Assembly: GCA_024692685.1 (NCBI GenBank)
Contig: JAILMJ010000010.1
Location: 1-64,000 of the forward strand
Source of the DNA: Clostridia bacterium
GTDB taxonomy: Bacteria; Bacillota; Clostridia; Oscillospirales; Acutalibacteraceae
Length of the DNA: 64,000 nucleotides
Direction: 5' to 3'
The translations under genes and the position numbers were made by a program. Under the pieces are notes generated by a model that saw only the letters and a list, made by a program, of their open reading frames with translations, did no database searches and had not been told where the DNA came from. Positions 9,740-18,823 of this stretch are shown one piece after another; position 1 is the first letter of the stretch; each line of letters begins with the position of its first letter.

Positions 9740-10471
9740 TCAGTATTTTGTCACAGTAGCTCCCGAAATACCGCCGTTTGTGAAAGTTCCCGTTACGATT
9801 ACATTCGTGCCTATAGGAAGCTCTTCGTCTGCGGGATCAAAGGCAACCGAAAAACATTCGTCATAATACGGATGCTGCACAACACCGTTCGCCATTATTC
9901 TGCCGTAAACCGAAACTGTTTTGCCTTCAAAGTCTTCGGCATAATTCTGCAGATTGAAAACCTGCACCCTTTCGAGAGTGCCGTTCATCATAGTGGCGTC
10001 AATATCTATGTCTCTGGGTTTGTATTCTTTTTCAACGGTTACATCGGCATTCTCGATTTCGTATGAATCGAGGGCGTCGGGGTTCTCTTTAAATACACCT
10101 GAAACCTTTACGGTTGAGCCGACGGGGGGCAGACTGTTTATATCCTTAGGTATGAATTCCCACTGCCAGTCGCAGCAAAGGGTCTGATCGTAATATCCCC
10201 ATACATAATAGCGGGTGACATCGCTGTATTTATCATTCAGAGTTGTGAATATGCCTTCCTTGGTAACATCCTTATTTAGGTAAGCACTGACATCGGTGTC
10301 GTCCACATAATACAGGTTCTGATATAGAGTGTATTCCGCCGCGTTTATTATGGTTTCGGGAAACGGACTGTTTGATGCCGTGCCGGCATTGCCCGTTGTT
10401 GCTTTGTTTGAACAGCTGCCAAGGGCGAAAACCGTTGTTATGCAGAGAATTGCGCAGATGATTCTTTTCAT
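9740..10471 (-). CDS. Lipoprotein of the zinc ABC transporter operon, OB-fold-like
   Basis: 243 residues with a lipoprotein signal: MKRIICAILCITTVFALGSC, lipobox LGSC with Cys20. Two segments share an OB-fold-like pattern, 'PPVGSTVKVSGVFKEN' near the middle and 'ELPIGTNVIVTGTFTN' at the end, each a strand-turn-strand with a conserved V-x-G-x-F. The start overlaps the permease stop by four bases (ATGA), so it is translated with the transporter. It is not a ZnuA/TroA-type binding protein: it lacks that family's His-rich loop and two-lobe length. It may help metal capture at the membrane or sense metal status, but nothing in the sequence proves it. Confidence 0.7.
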   Translation of the reverse strand: MKRIICAILCITTVFALGSCSNKATTGNAGTASNSPFPETIINAAEYTLYQNLYYVDDTDVSAYLNKDVTKEGIFTTLNDKYSDVTRYYVWGYYDQTLCCDWQWEFIPKDINSLPPVGSTVKVSGVFKENPDALDSYEIENADVTVEKEYKPRDIDIDATMMNGTLERVQVFNLQNYAEDFEGKTVSVYGRIMANGVVQHPYYDECFSVAFDPADEELPIGTNVIVTGTFTNGGISGATVTKY

Positions 10472-11319
10472 TTTATCTTACCTCCGATCAGTCCTGTCAG
10501 ATAGAATACGGCAAATCCCGCGATATCAACGATAACGATGGTTGAGCCTACGGGAGTCCCCGCGACAACAGATATCAGGATGCCGAGTAAAGCGCAGATA
10601 ACCGAGAAAATTGCCGAGCAGATTGTTACGCTCCTGAAACTTTTGAAAACTCTCATTGCCGAGAGGGCAGGGAAGATAACGAGGGCGGATATCAGCAGTG
10701 ACCCGACGAGGTTCATTGCCAAAACTATGATTACGGCTATAACGATTGCCACAAGCAGGTTATAGACATTCGCCTTCACTCCCGTGGCCTTTGCAAAGCC
10801 CTCATCGAACGTGACCGCGAAGATTTTGTTGTAAAAGAAGATGAACAGAAGCACAACTGCTACCGACAGCACGCAGCTCAGTATAACGTCAAAGCGGCTC
10901 AGTGTCAGAATGGAGGTTGAGCCGAAAAGCGATGAGCAAACATCGCCGGAAACATTGGCCGAGGTTGAGAATCTGTTCATCAGCATATAGCCGATTGCCA
11001 GCGAACCGACGGATATCATCGCTACTGCGGCGTCGCCTTTAATCTTTCTTTCCTGACTGCCGAGAAGCAGAATAATTGCGCAGAATATCGTAACGGGCAG
11101 TATGAAAATCATCTGATTCGTAAATTTAAGTATGGCAGCTATTGCCATTGCGCCGAAAGCGACATGCGAAAGTCCGTCACCGATAAAAGAGAACCTTTTG
11201 AGCACAAGCGTAACTCCAAGCAAGGAGGAGCAAAGCGCTATCAGAACACCGACTATAAGCGCATATCTGACGAAAGAATAGCCCATATACATTGAGAGCT
11301 TGCTTATAATATCAGCCAT
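10468..11319 (-). CDS. znuB: Metal (zinc/manganese-type) ABC transporter permease
   Basis: 283 residues from ATG 11319, chosen because GGGAGGTGAG lies just before it; a longer in-frame start at 11337 lacks a site. Eight or so hydrophobic helices typical of the ABC-3 permease family (ZnuB/TroC/MntB). Early motif SFIGDGLSHVAFGA and the internal LLISALVIFPA are characteristic of this family and lie on the translocation path. Overlaps the ATPase gene by eight bases. Zinc is the most likely substrate given the ZnuC-like partner and neighbouring Cys/His membrane protein, but manganese cannot be excluded from sequence. No periplasmic-type binding protein gene is adjacent, which is unusual for this family. 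Confidence 0.9.
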   Translation of the reverse strand: MADIISKLSMYMGYSFVRYALIVGVLIALCSSLLGVTLVLKRFSFIGDGLSHVAFGAMAIAAILKFTNQMIFILPVTIFCAIILLLGSQERKIKGDAAVAMISVGSLAIGYMLMNRFSTSANVSGDVCSSLFGSTSILTLSRFDVILSCVLSVAVVLLFIFFYNKIFAVTFDEGFAKATGVKANVYNLLVAIVIAVIIVLAMNLVGSLLISALVIFPALSAMRVFKSFRSVTICSAIFSVICALLGILISVVAGTPVGSTIVIVDIAGFAVFYLTGLIGGKIK

Positions 11320-12016
11320 TCTGCTCACCTCCCGCAAGAATCAGCGAATCTGAGGAGGCAAGATATTCCTCTTTTGTGCCGAAGAAAACATCATTTCCGA
11401 TGTGCAGGATATGTGTGGCATATTTCAAAGCGGAAACAATATCGTGGGATATCATTATTATTGTGGTGCCGTTGGAGTTCAGCTCCTTAATCAGGTTATA
11501 CATTTCAACCGTCACCTTGGGATCAAGCCCCGCTACAGGCTCGTCAAGAAGCAACATTCTGTCCGTAGCGCAAAGAGCCCTCGCAAGCAAAACCCTCTGC
11601 TGCTGCCCGCCTGACAATTCGCGGTAGCATCTTCCGGAGAGGGGAAGAATATTCATTCTCTCCATATTTTTTACGGCTGTTGCCTTTTCCTTTTTTGAAT
11701 AAAAAGGTGAAAGTCCGCTTTTCCCGAGGCATCCGGAGATTACAATCTCCTGCACCGAGGCGGGAAAATCCTTTTGTACAACGGTCTGCTGAGGCAGATA
11801 GCCGATTTCGTTCTTTTTCATTCCGTCTCCGAAAATAATTTCGCCGCTTATTGCCGGTCTGAGTCCGAGTATGGTTTTCATAAGCGTGCTTTTGCCGGAG
11901 CCGTTTTCGCCGATTATGCACAGATAATTTCCGCTCTCCACCTTGAAATTAAGGTTGCTGATAACAATTTTGCTGTCATAGCCGAGAGTGAGATTTCTGC
12001 ATTCAAGTTCAGACAT
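11312..12016 (-). CDS. znuC: Metal (zinc-type) ABC transporter ATP-binding protein
   Basis: 234 residues, full length for the ZnuC/TroB family. Walker A GENGSGKST at residues 36-44, Q-loop at GYLPQQ, signature LSGGQQQRV, Walker B LLLDEPVAGLDP and switch His in MISHD are all intact, so it should be an active ATPase. Start ATG follows GCAGGTGA. It heads the znuC-znuB-lipoprotein run and lies 140 bases downstream of a small Cys/His membrane protein gene on the same strand; that gap holds operator-like repeats. Confidence 0.9.
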   Translation of the reverse strand: MSELECRNLTLGYDSKIVISNLNFKVESGNYLCIIGENGSGKSTLMKTILGLRPAISGEIIFGDGMKKNEIGYLPQQTVVQKDFPASVQEIVISGCLGKSGLSPFYSKKEKATAVKNMERMNILPLSGRCYRELSGGQQQRVLLARALCATDRMLLLDEPVAGLDPKVTVEMYNLIKELNSNGTTIIMISHDIVSALKYATHILHIGNDVFFGTKEEYLASSDSLILAGGEQNG

Positions 12017-12069
12017 ACTATATCACCTGCTTACATTAATGCCGTTTGAAGCATTCGGGTTATTTAGGA

Positions 12070-12091
12070 TTATCGTTAATGATTCGGATAA
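12070..12091. promoter_or_regulatory. Fur/Zur-like operator candidate upstream of znuC
   Basis: 22-base imperfect palindrome with arms TTATC and GATAA around an AT-rich centre containing TTAATGATT, resembling Fur-family (Zur) boxes. It lies about 54-75 bases upstream of the znuC start on the minus strand. The match is by eye and partial. Confidence 0.35.
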
Positions 12092-12120
12092 ATCTAAAAA
12101 AGATATAAAAATACCGTATC

Positions 12121-12137
12121 AGGGTATAATTCACCCT
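12121..12137. repeat. Inverted repeat AGGGT-N7-ACCCT upstream of znuC
   Basis: Perfect five-base arms around ATAATTC, in the gap between the small membrane protein gene and znuC. It could be an operator or a short RNA hairpin; no known regulator site is recognised. Confidence 0.35.
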
Positions 12138-12156
12138 AATACAGTATAAAATAATA

Positions 12157-12450
12157 TCAGAATATAAGTTTGACCCTGAGCAAAACAGGGGATAACAAGG
12201 CGCAATAATACGGTTTAAAATGTAAAAAAACAAGAGATAAAAGAAACGAAACGAATATAATCAAAACCGTCAGTACGGCGGAGCGAAATGAACAGAAAAA
12301 CTCAACCGCGTCGTGAATAGATATACAAACAGAGCAATTCCCGTCGCAACACTTGTGATCGGAAAACTGCATTACAAAAAGAAGTGAAGCAACAAGGCAG
12401 AAGACGAGAACAAATGCGGTGAGGACTGAAAGAATACGGCTTCTTGTCAC
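12157..12450 (-). CDS. Small two-helix membrane protein with Cys/His motif
   Basis: 97 residues from a GTG start with AAAGGAG nine bases upstream. Two hydrophobic segments (about residues 8-27 and 58-77) flank an extracytoplasmic loop with HKCCDGNCSVC and a further His, a plausible metal-binding patch. From memory, small proteins with an HxCxGxxCxxC-type loop occur beside zinc transporter genes in Firmicutes; this one sits upstream of znuC on the same strand, behind a good promoter. A role in metal handling is inferred from the loop and context. Its basic C terminus (LLRVKLIF) is short and uninformative. Confidence 0.7.
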   Translation of the reverse strand: MTRSRILSVLTAFVLVFCLVASLLFVMQFSDHKCCDGNCSVCISIHDAVEFFCSFRSAVLTVLIIFVSFLLSLVFLHFKPYYCALLSPVLLRVKLIF

Positions 12451-12481
12451 TGATATTCACTCCTTTCAAAAATATATATTT

Positions 12482-12510
12482 ATGCTATCACAGAAAGCAT
12501 TATTTGTCAA
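12482..12510 (-). promoter_or_regulatory. Promoter of the zinc operon (shares -35 with clpB)
   Basis: On the minus strand TTGACA (12510-12505), 17 bases, then TAGCAT (12487-12482). The -35 hexamer is the complement of the clpB -35 hexamer, displaced by one base. Confidence 0.7.
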
Positions 12511-12532
12511 ATTTACTGTTCATAAATATAAT
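12504..12532 (+). promoter_or_regulatory. Sigma-A promoter of clpB
   Basis: TTGTCA (12504-12509), 17 bases, TATAAT (12527-12532). The predicted transcription start near 12539 lies just upstream of the CIRCE element, the usual geometry for HrcA repression. Confidence 0.85.
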
Positions 12533-12547
12533 AAACGCACTCACAAT

Positions 12548-12574
12548 TTAGCACTCAAATATATAGAGTGCTAA
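12548..12574. promoter_or_regulatory. CIRCE element (HrcA operator) before clpB
   Basis: Perfect consensus TTAGCACTC-N9-GAGTGCTAA. In Firmicutes this binds the heat-shock repressor HrcA, more often at groE and dnaK than at clpB. It begins about nine bases after the predicted clpB transcription start. Confidence 0.97.
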
Positions 12575-12692
12575 TAATTAACATTTAGTTCACAAATACA
12601 GTCTTATTTGTTCATATACAGATGATAATATATGAGTGTAAATATAAGGCGATAGTTCAGCCGGATGTCGCTAATTGAAGGGAAGTGCTGTT

Positions 12693-15272
12693 ATGAACAT
12701 TGAAAAATTCACTCAAAAAAGTATTGAAGCAATTCAATCGGCACAAAATTCGGCAAAGGAAAACGGGAATCAGCAAATCGAACAGCAGCATATTTTTTAT
12801 GCCCTGTTGGCTCAGGAGTCGGGTTTGATACCGTCTATGATTCAGAGTATCGGTGTCAATGTATCTGCTTTGATGAATGACCTGCAAACCGGTATTTCTT
12901 CAATGCCCAAGGTCAGCGGAGGGGAGGTTTTCTTCTCCCAGTATGCTGCGAATGCTCTTGAGGAGTCGCAGAAAGTATCTCAGCAGATGGGGGATGATTA
13001 TACCTCGGTTGAGCATGTTATGCTCGGCATTATAAAAAGACCTTCTCCCGAAATCAAGGAAATACTGAGAAAATATAATATCAACGAAAACAGTTTTCTC
13101 GGCGCCCTCAAAAATATCAGGGGAAGCAGCAGAGTTACCACCGATAATCCCGAAGGCACTTACGACGCGCTTAAAAAGTACGGCAGAGACCTTACCGAGA
13201 TGGCGCGCACGCAAAAGCTCGACCCGGTTATCGGCAGAGACGAGGAAATAAGGAATGTTATCAGAATACTTTCCAGAAAGACAAAGAACAATCCATGCCT
13301 TATCGGTGAGCCCGGAGTCGGCAAAACCGCAATAGCTGAGGGTCTTGCCATAAGGATTGTCAAGGGCGATGTCCCTGAGAGGCTTAAAGAAAGAACTGTT
13401 TTTTCCCTCGATATGGGTTCTCTTGTCGCAGGTGCCAAGTACAGAGGCGAATTTGAAGAAAGACTTAAAGCTGTTCTGAATGAAATCAGAGCAAGTGAGG
13501 GAAGAATAATTCTCTTTATTGATGAGCTTCATCTTATAGTCGGAGCGGGAAAAACTGACGGCGCTATGGATGCCGGCAATATTCTTAAGCCCATGCTTGC
13601 AAGAGGAGAGTTGCACTGTATAGGTGCCACAACGCTCAATGAATACAGGCAGTATATCGAAAAAGACGCCGCTCTTGAGAGAAGATTCCAGCCTGTTCTT
13701 GTGGATGAGCCGACAGTTGAGGATACAATTTCAATTCTCAGAGGTATAAAAGAGAGATACGAAGTTTATCACGGCGTTAAAATACAGGACAGTGCTCTGA
13801 TTGCCGCAGCCACTCTGTCTGACAGGTACATCTCCGACAGGTTCCTTCCCGATAAGGCGATTGACCTTGTTGATGAAGCGTGCGCGTCGGTTAAAACGGA
13901 GATAGATTCAATGCCTGAAGAGCTTGATGAGCTATCTCATAAGATAATGCAGCTTGAAATTGAAGAGGAAGCGCTGAAAAAGGAGACAGATAAAATATCA
14001 GTTGACCACCTTAAACAGATCCGTGAGGAGCTTTCCGGTGAAAAGGACAGATTCAACGAACTCAAAGCGCGGCTCGACAACGAAAAGCAGTCCATAGAAG
14101 AAATCAGAAGACTCAGAAATGAAATTGAAAGCGTAAATGCCCAGATTGAGAAAGCGCAAAACAGCTATAACCTTGAGCTTCTTGCTCAGTTAAAATACGG
14201 TAAATTGCCCGATTTGCAGGTAAAGCTCGAGAAGGCTGAGAGCGAAACGGCTCAGAACGGCGGCGCTCTCCTTCATGACAGGGTAACCGAGGAAGAGATA
14301 GCAAATGTGGTTTCGCGTTGGAGCGGAGTACCCGTGTCAAAACTGATGGAGGGAGAAAGGGCAAAAATCCTTCACCTTGACGATGTCCTGCATAAGAGAG
14401 TAATTGGTCAGGACGAGGCAGTACAGAGAGTTTGTGATGCAATTCTCCGTTCAAGGGCGGGAATCAAAGATCCGTCAAAACCCATAGGCTCATTTCTTTT
14501 CCTCGGTCCTACAGGCGTAGGCAAAACCGAACTTGCCAAAGCTCTCGCGCAGGCATTGTTTGACGATGAGAAGAATATGATAAGAATTGATATGAGCGAG
14601 TATATGGAGAAGTATTCTGTATCCCGTCTCATAGGTGCTCCTCCGGGCTATGTGGGTTATGATGAGGGCGGTCAACTTACCGAAGCGGTTAGGCGCAAGC
14701 CTTATTCCGTTGTCCTTTTTGATGAAATAGAGAAGGCGCATCCCGATGTTTTCAATATTCTTTTGCAGGTACTTGATGACGGCAGAATAACCGACAGTCA
14801 GGGAAGAACGGTGGATTTTAAAAACACAATCATTATTCTGACCTCCAACCTCGGTTCGGATATTATCCTCTCCGGTATAAAAGACGGCGAGATAAGCACG
14901 GAAGCAAGAGATGCCGTATCGGCGCTGCTGAAATCCTCATTCAGACCCGAATTTCTCAACAGAATTGACGAAACCGTTTTCTATAAGCCATTGACGAGGG
15001 AAAACATCAACGGAATAATTACTCTTCAGATTGATGAGCTTAAAAAGAGGCTTGAAGATAAACAGCTTGAGCTTGAGATCAGCGATAAAGCCTGCGAATA
15101 CATAGCCGATGAAGGATATGATCCTGTTTACGGCGCAAGACCGCTCAAGAGATTTATTCAGTCAAAGGTTGAAACGGCGGTTGCAAGGATAATTGTCGGT
15201 GATAATCCCGAGCCGGGTTCGGTTATCGAAGTGGATTACGACAACGGCCTTGTTGCAAAAATAAAAAAATGA
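12693..15272 (+). CDS. clpB: ClpB ATP-dependent disaggregase
   Basis: 859 residues from ATG 12693 (AAGGGAAG eight bases upstream); a TTG 18 bases earlier is a weaker start. Hsp100 chaperone that, with DnaK, extracts and refolds proteins from aggregates in the cytoplasm. Domain order is complete: Clp N domain (1-145), first AAA+ ring with Walker A GEPGVGKT near 205-212, coiled-coil middle domain (about 390-510) which distinguishes ClpB from ClpC/ClpA, second AAA+ with GPTGVGKT near 605-612, and the C-terminal small domain. Pore motif [10 protein letters not shown] is present. Regulated by a CIRCE operator; terminator follows at once, so it is monocistronic. Confidence 0.97.
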   Translation: MNIEKFTQKSIEAIQSAQNSAKENGNQQIEQQHIFYALLAQESGLIPSMIQSIGVNVSALMNDLQTGISSMPKVSGGEVFFSQYAANALEESQKVSQQMGDDYTSVEHVMLGIIKRPSPEIKEILRKYNINENSFLGALKNIRGSSRVTTDNPEGTYDALKKYGRDLTEMARTQKLDPVIGRDEEIRNVIRILSRKTKNNPCLIGEPGVGKTAIAEGLAIRIVKGDVPERLKERTVFSLDMGSLVAGAKYRGEFEERLKAVLNEIRASEGRIILFIDELHLIVGAGKTDGAMDAGNILKPMLARGELHCIGATTLNEYRQYIEKDAALERRFQPVLVDEPTVEDTISILRGIKERYEVYHGVKIQDSALIAAATLSDRYISDRFLPDKAIDLVDEACASVKTEIDSMPEELDELSHKIMQLEIEEEALKKETDKISVDHLKQIREELSGEKDRFNELKARLDNEKQSIEEIRRLRNEIESVNAQIEKAQNSYNLELLAQLKYGKLPDLQVKLEKAESETAQNGGALLHDRVTEEEIANVVSRWSGVPVSKLMEGERAKILHLDDVLHKRVIGQDEAVQRVCDAILRSRAGIKDPSKPIGSFLFLGPTGVGKTELAKALAQALFDDEKNMIRIDMSEYMEKYSVSRLIGAPPGYVGYDEGGQLTEAVRRKPYSVVLFDEIEKAHPDVFNILLQVLDDGRITDSQGRTVDFKNTIIILTSNLGSDIILSGIKDGEISTEARDAVSALLKSSFRPEFLNRIDETVFYKPLTRENINGIITLQIDELKKRLEDKQLELEISDKACEYIADEGYDPVYGARPLKRFIQSKVETAVARIIVGDNPEPGSVIEVDYDNGLVAKIKK

Positions 15273-15280
15273 CGCAAAAA

Positions 15281-15317
15281 TCCGGGCAGATAATTCTGCC
15301 CGGAACTTTTTTATTTT
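15281..15317. terminator. Terminator after clpB
   Basis: Nine-base-pair stem CCGGGCAGA/TCTGCCCGG with loop TAAT followed by AACTTTTTT on the plus strand; the plus-side U tract is strong and upstream A residues may let it also end the minus-strand GH51 transcript. Confidence 0.9.
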
Positions 15318-18070
15318 GCCGGAAATCTGATAACCGTTATAGAATAAGCCGGCAAACGGTAATTGAAGCTGCCGCCGGAAGTGCCAATCTCAAACTTGAT
15401 ATCGGTGAATTTTTCCTTTTCTCCGGGAATGTTTTCATCTTCAGGGGCTGTACCGGCAAGTTGGGAGACTTTTGCATTTTCTGCGTAATCAAAGCCATCA
15501 ACCGATATTGCTGTCGTTTTTGAAAGAGGAGTGACATTAACAATTTTCAGTATTAAATCACCGTTTTCATCTTTCGTAACGCTCTGGTATGCTTCGTACC
15601 GGTTCTGAATATCTGTATCGTAGTCTACATACAATTCTCCGTCAATAAAACACCTTACTTTTGTGCCGTCAACGCAGATTTTCAGGTTGTATGCCTTGTT
15701 TGTTTCTGCTGTAAAATCACGCACTGTGCCGGGTATCTTATCCGTTTTCTCGCCGTTTTCAACCTGCTGCAGGCAGGATACCGTGTTGGTCCAGCCGCCG
15801 ATGTTCCAGAAATAATTGTTATCTCTGTCCTTAACCGCAAACGGAATTATGAAGCCTTCTGCACCGTCAAGTTTTGTTGCCTCGAGAGTATAGGTGTATT
15901 TTTCGGCGGTTATTTCTTTATTTAAATAAGTCACGCCGCCGATAAGAGTGTCACTCATCCAGGTGTCATCGTGAATGAGCGCGCCTTTTTTGACTTTGAA
16001 TTTTTTGTCTTCACTGGTCTTTTCCCAATTCAGCAGGAAATTGAGAGCGGTTGTGAATTTTTCCCCGCCGATTATTTCGCCGGTTTCTTCATCAATGATT
16101 TGGAGGTTATCGAATTTCGCTTTTGTATACCATACGCCGACTCCGACCCTACCGCTGAGGTTCTCATTCTTTATTTCCGCACCGCTTAAGCCGGATTTGA
16201 TAAGAGCGGTGCCGGAGTTATTCATAAACAGTTTCTGAGCATAATAGTTGACGGAGCCTGTGACCTTATTGCCGGAGAACCATATGAGGTCCGGTGTCCA
16301 GTGATGGGCGGCAGTGCTGCTGAAAAGGGGAGCATAGGCCGCCATTCTTACTATATCGCCGTTCCGCTCAAAAGCGGTCATATATGCCGCCTCGGCAAGC
16401 GCGGCTTCAAGGGTGTTACTCCTTGCGGCATATTCGCCTACAAAAACCGGGATTGCGCCGCCGTATCTTGTATCGGTCATCTTATCTGCCGACCTTGAAT
16501 AATTTGCTTCATCGTAGTAGTCGGTGTTTCTGAGAAACCATTGCGGCGAATTGTAATAATGTTGGTCGGTAGCGCCGGCAAAAGCGGAGATATCATCTGA
16601 TTTTCCCAACTGTTTCTTTGCGTACTCATAGGACTTGATATAGTTTGCTCCATGAGTCGCGTCGGAGGCACCGGCTGAATAAATCAGCTCGATTCCGTCA
16701 TATAGGACCGGATTGCTCTTTGCTGCCCTTTTGAAAGCGTCAAGGAAGGCGGAATATCTTGTATAATAATCTTCGCCCTCATTCTCGTTCCCTATGCAGA
16801 TATATTTAAGTTCAAACGGTTCGGCGTGTCCCATTTTTGTTCTCAGACCGCCCCATACAGAATCGCCGTCCCCGCGACAAAATTCTACGAGGTCAAGCAT
16901 ATCCTGAACGCTTTGCCTGAATTCATCGCTGTTAATATCAACTCCGCCCTTGCCGCGCATCTGGCAGTAAAGGCCGGAATTTATAACCGGTACGCCGACT
17001 GCCCCAAGGTCCTCGGCAAGAAGAAAATATTCATAAAAACCAAGGCCGTAGGTCATAAACGATGGATACGGGTCGGAATTCGCGGCGTGGTCGGTCCAAA
17101 TATTTTCACCTTGTTTCCTTGCTGCAACATCTCCCTGCTTTCCGTCAAATTCAAGCGGAAGCCCGTCTTTTCCGGTCCCGACAGAGTCCTTCCAGCTGTA
17201 TTGGGTCTTTTTGTCTTCGCCCTCAATAACACAGCCTCCGGGAAAACGTATAAATTTCGGATGCAGGTTGTCCAGGTATTCACATAAGTCTTTTCTTAAT
17301 CCGTTTTTCCTGCCCTTGAATGTGTCTTCCGGAAACAGGGAAATCATATCGGCGCAGATTTCTCCGCTGCCGATGGTAAGCCTGAGAGTGACATCTTTGT
17401 CCGCTGTCTTCAGGCACTTGAGTTTAAGAGTATGTTCAGCCCATTCAGTCGATATTAAGTCTGTCGTGCCGCTTGCAAGTACTTCATCTGCCTGCATAAG
17501 GCTGACGGTTACCTTGTCCCTATAACTGCCGGACTTCAGATAAACCGAAACATTATAGTTTTTCCCTTTTTCAACCTTTATTCCGTCAAGGAAACCGATA
17601 TTTTCAATTCCTGCCGGTTCATCCGATGGATTTTTTAAAACCAGATATGACGGATTGTTTTCGTTCAGGCAGCCTTCTTTGTCTTCTGTATTGACCTTTG
17701 CGACAGCCTGACCGACAGTGTTCCAATGAAACAGGTTGCCGTTTTCGGCAATATCGGTGAATTCAAAGGAACGATTTGCAATCATCTCGGCATATAGCCC
17801 GCCGTCCGCCGCAAAATTGATATCCTCAAAAAAAACACCGAAAAGCATATCGCTCACAGGGTGAACAATCTCTCTCGAATCTATATCGAGAGTATAGTCC
17901 GCTTTTTGCCTGTCATAGGGTAAAACTGTGTTGTCAAATGATGCATCGTTGACCGGGATATCTGCAGGAGGCGTTGCTTTTTCCCTGCGCAAAAGTGCAA
18001 GACAGAATGTACACGCGGCGGCAATAAATACAATAAGAACAATTATAAGGGGAATTTTAAATTTCCTCAT
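15311..18070 (-). CDS. GH51 alpha-L-arabinofuranosidase, exported or membrane-anchored
   Basis: 919 residues. N-terminal hydrophobic helix (residues 5-27) acts as a signal or anchor, placing the enzyme outside the cell. It carries the family start IVHPVSDMLFGVFFEDINFAADGGLY, an inserted carbohydrate-binding-like jelly roll (about 135-230), the (beta/alpha)8 catalytic domain with FIRFPGGC, the acid/base Glu in YICIGNENEG near residue 425 and the nucleophile Glu in VFVGEYAA near 544, and a C-terminal beta domain into which a second jelly-roll-like segment appears inserted (about 660-800). It removes terminal alpha-L-arabinofuranosyl groups from arabinan, arabinoxylan or arabinogalactan. Its start overlaps the esterase stop by four bases (ATGA), so it ends the GH38-esterase-GH51 operon. 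Confidence 0.88.
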   Translation of the reverse strand: MRKFKIPLIIVLIVFIAAACTFCLALLRREKATPPADIPVNDASFDNTVLPYDRQKADYTLDIDSREIVHPVSDMLFGVFFEDINFAADGGLYAEMIANRSFEFTDIAENGNLFHWNTVGQAVAKVNTEDKEGCLNENNPSYLVLKNPSDEPAGIENIGFLDGIKVEKGKNYNVSVYLKSGSYRDKVTVSLMQADEVLASGTTDLISTEWAEHTLKLKCLKTADKDVTLRLTIGSGEICADMISLFPEDTFKGRKNGLRKDLCEYLDNLHPKFIRFPGGCVIEGEDKKTQYSWKDSVGTGKDGLPLEFDGKQGDVAARKQGENIWTDHAANSDPYPSFMTYGLGFYEYFLLAEDLGAVGVPVINSGLYCQMRGKGGVDINSDEFRQSVQDMLDLVEFCRGDGDSVWGGLRTKMGHAEPFELKYICIGNENEGEDYYTRYSAFLDAFKRAAKSNPVLYDGIELIYSAGASDATHGANYIKSYEYAKKQLGKSDDISAFAGATDQHYYNSPQWFLRNTDYYDEANYSRSADKMTDTRYGGAIPVFVGEYAARSNTLEAALAEAAYMTAFERNGDIVRMAAYAPLFSSTAAHHWTPDLIWFSGNKVTGSVNYYAQKLFMNNSGTALIKSGLSGAEIKNENLSGRVGVGVWYTKAKFDNLQIIDEETGEIIGGEKFTTALNFLLNWEKTSEDKKFKVKKGALIHDDTWMSDTLIGGVTYLNKEITAEKYTYTLEATKLDGAEGFIIPFAVKDRDNNYFWNIGGWTNTVSCLQQVENGEKTDKIPGTVRDFTAETNKAYNLKICVDGTKVRCFIDGELYVDYDTDIQNRYEAYQSVTKDENGDLILKIVNVTPLSKTTAISVDGFDYAENAKVSQLAGTAPEDENIPGEKEKFTDIKFEIGTSGGSFNYRLPAYSITVIRFPAK

Positions 18071-18810
18071 TCATTGTCTCCTTTGAATAATTTATTAAGC
18101 CATGTAATGCAAAGCGGTACCCACTGAGCGCAGTCCTTGTTATATTCATAGTCTTCTTTTTTTGTGAAGACTTCGGGTTCGGAAGTTGAGAACCCGTGAT
18201 ATCCTTTTGCAAATAAATGCATTTCAAACGGAATATTGTTCTCGTCCAGTTTTTGAGCATAGGTTAAACTGTTCTTTATCGGAACTACCGAATCTTCGGT
18301 TGAATGGAAGATGAAGGCGGGCGGAGTTTTTCCGTCAACATACTTATCAACGCCGGGTATGGGAGCGGCAAGTATGTCGCTCATCTTCTCCAGAATACAG
18401 GGATAGCCGAGAATCTGCGCATCCGGTCTGATATCACTTATTGTTGAAAGAGCGGCTGTAAGATGACCGCCTGCTGAAAAGCCGATGGCCGCAATTCTGT
18501 CAGGATAAATATGCCACTCATCCGCCCTTTCTCGTATCATTTTCAATGCTTCCCGCGCATCGTCCAGAGGTTTGGGGAAAGGAGAGTCCCTGCCGACCGA
18601 GTATCTCAGAACAAATGCGGAATATCCGTTGCTCAGAAATTTCATAGCCACCGGGTCTGCTTCACGGTCTGAGCACATATGATATCCTCCGCCGGGTATG
18701 ACCAGAACGGCGCACCTTTTATCACGGTTAGGCATTTCCCGTGATTGGTCGTGAATGTAGCATGTAAGAGTGACGTTGTCGTTACTCAGTTTTTCTATAA
18801 AAGCCTTCAT
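18067..18810 (-). CDS. Alpha/beta-hydrolase acyl esterase (BD-FAE/acetyl-xylan-esterase-like)
   Basis: 247 residues, no signal peptide, cytoplasmic. Oxyanion region VLVIPGGGYHMCSDRE matches the HGGGY-type loop of the hormone-sensitive-lipase and BD-FAE group, with Pro in place of the usual His. Nucleophile Ser is in GFSAGGH, acid Asp in FHSTEDSVVP and His in AKGYHGFS, so the triad is complete. It probably removes acetyl or other acyl groups from sugars or oligosaccharides taken up for the neighbouring glycosidases. GGAGG precedes the ATG; 13 bases separate it from the GH38 stop and it overlaps the GH51 gene, consistent with one operon. Substrate is not determined by sequence. Confidence 0.85.
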   Translation of the reverse strand: MKAFIEKLSNDNVTLTCYIHDQSREMPNRDKRCAVLVIPGGGYHMCSDREADPVAMKFLSNGYSAFVLRYSVGRDSPFPKPLDDAREALKMIRERADEWHIYPDRIAAIGFSAGGHLTAALSTISDIRPDAQILGYPCILEKMSDILAAPIPGVDKYVDGKTPPAFIFHSTEDSVVPIKNSLTYAQKLDENNIPFEMHLFAKGYHGFSTSEPEVFTKKEDYEYNKDCAQWVPLCITWLNKLFKGDNE

Positions 18811-18823
18811 TTTTCAACCTCCG

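Noticed and set aside
12501..12680. CtsR operator before clpB
   Set aside because: Only an isolated GTCAAA-like half is visible; the tandem heptad repeat is missing, while CIRCE is perfect.
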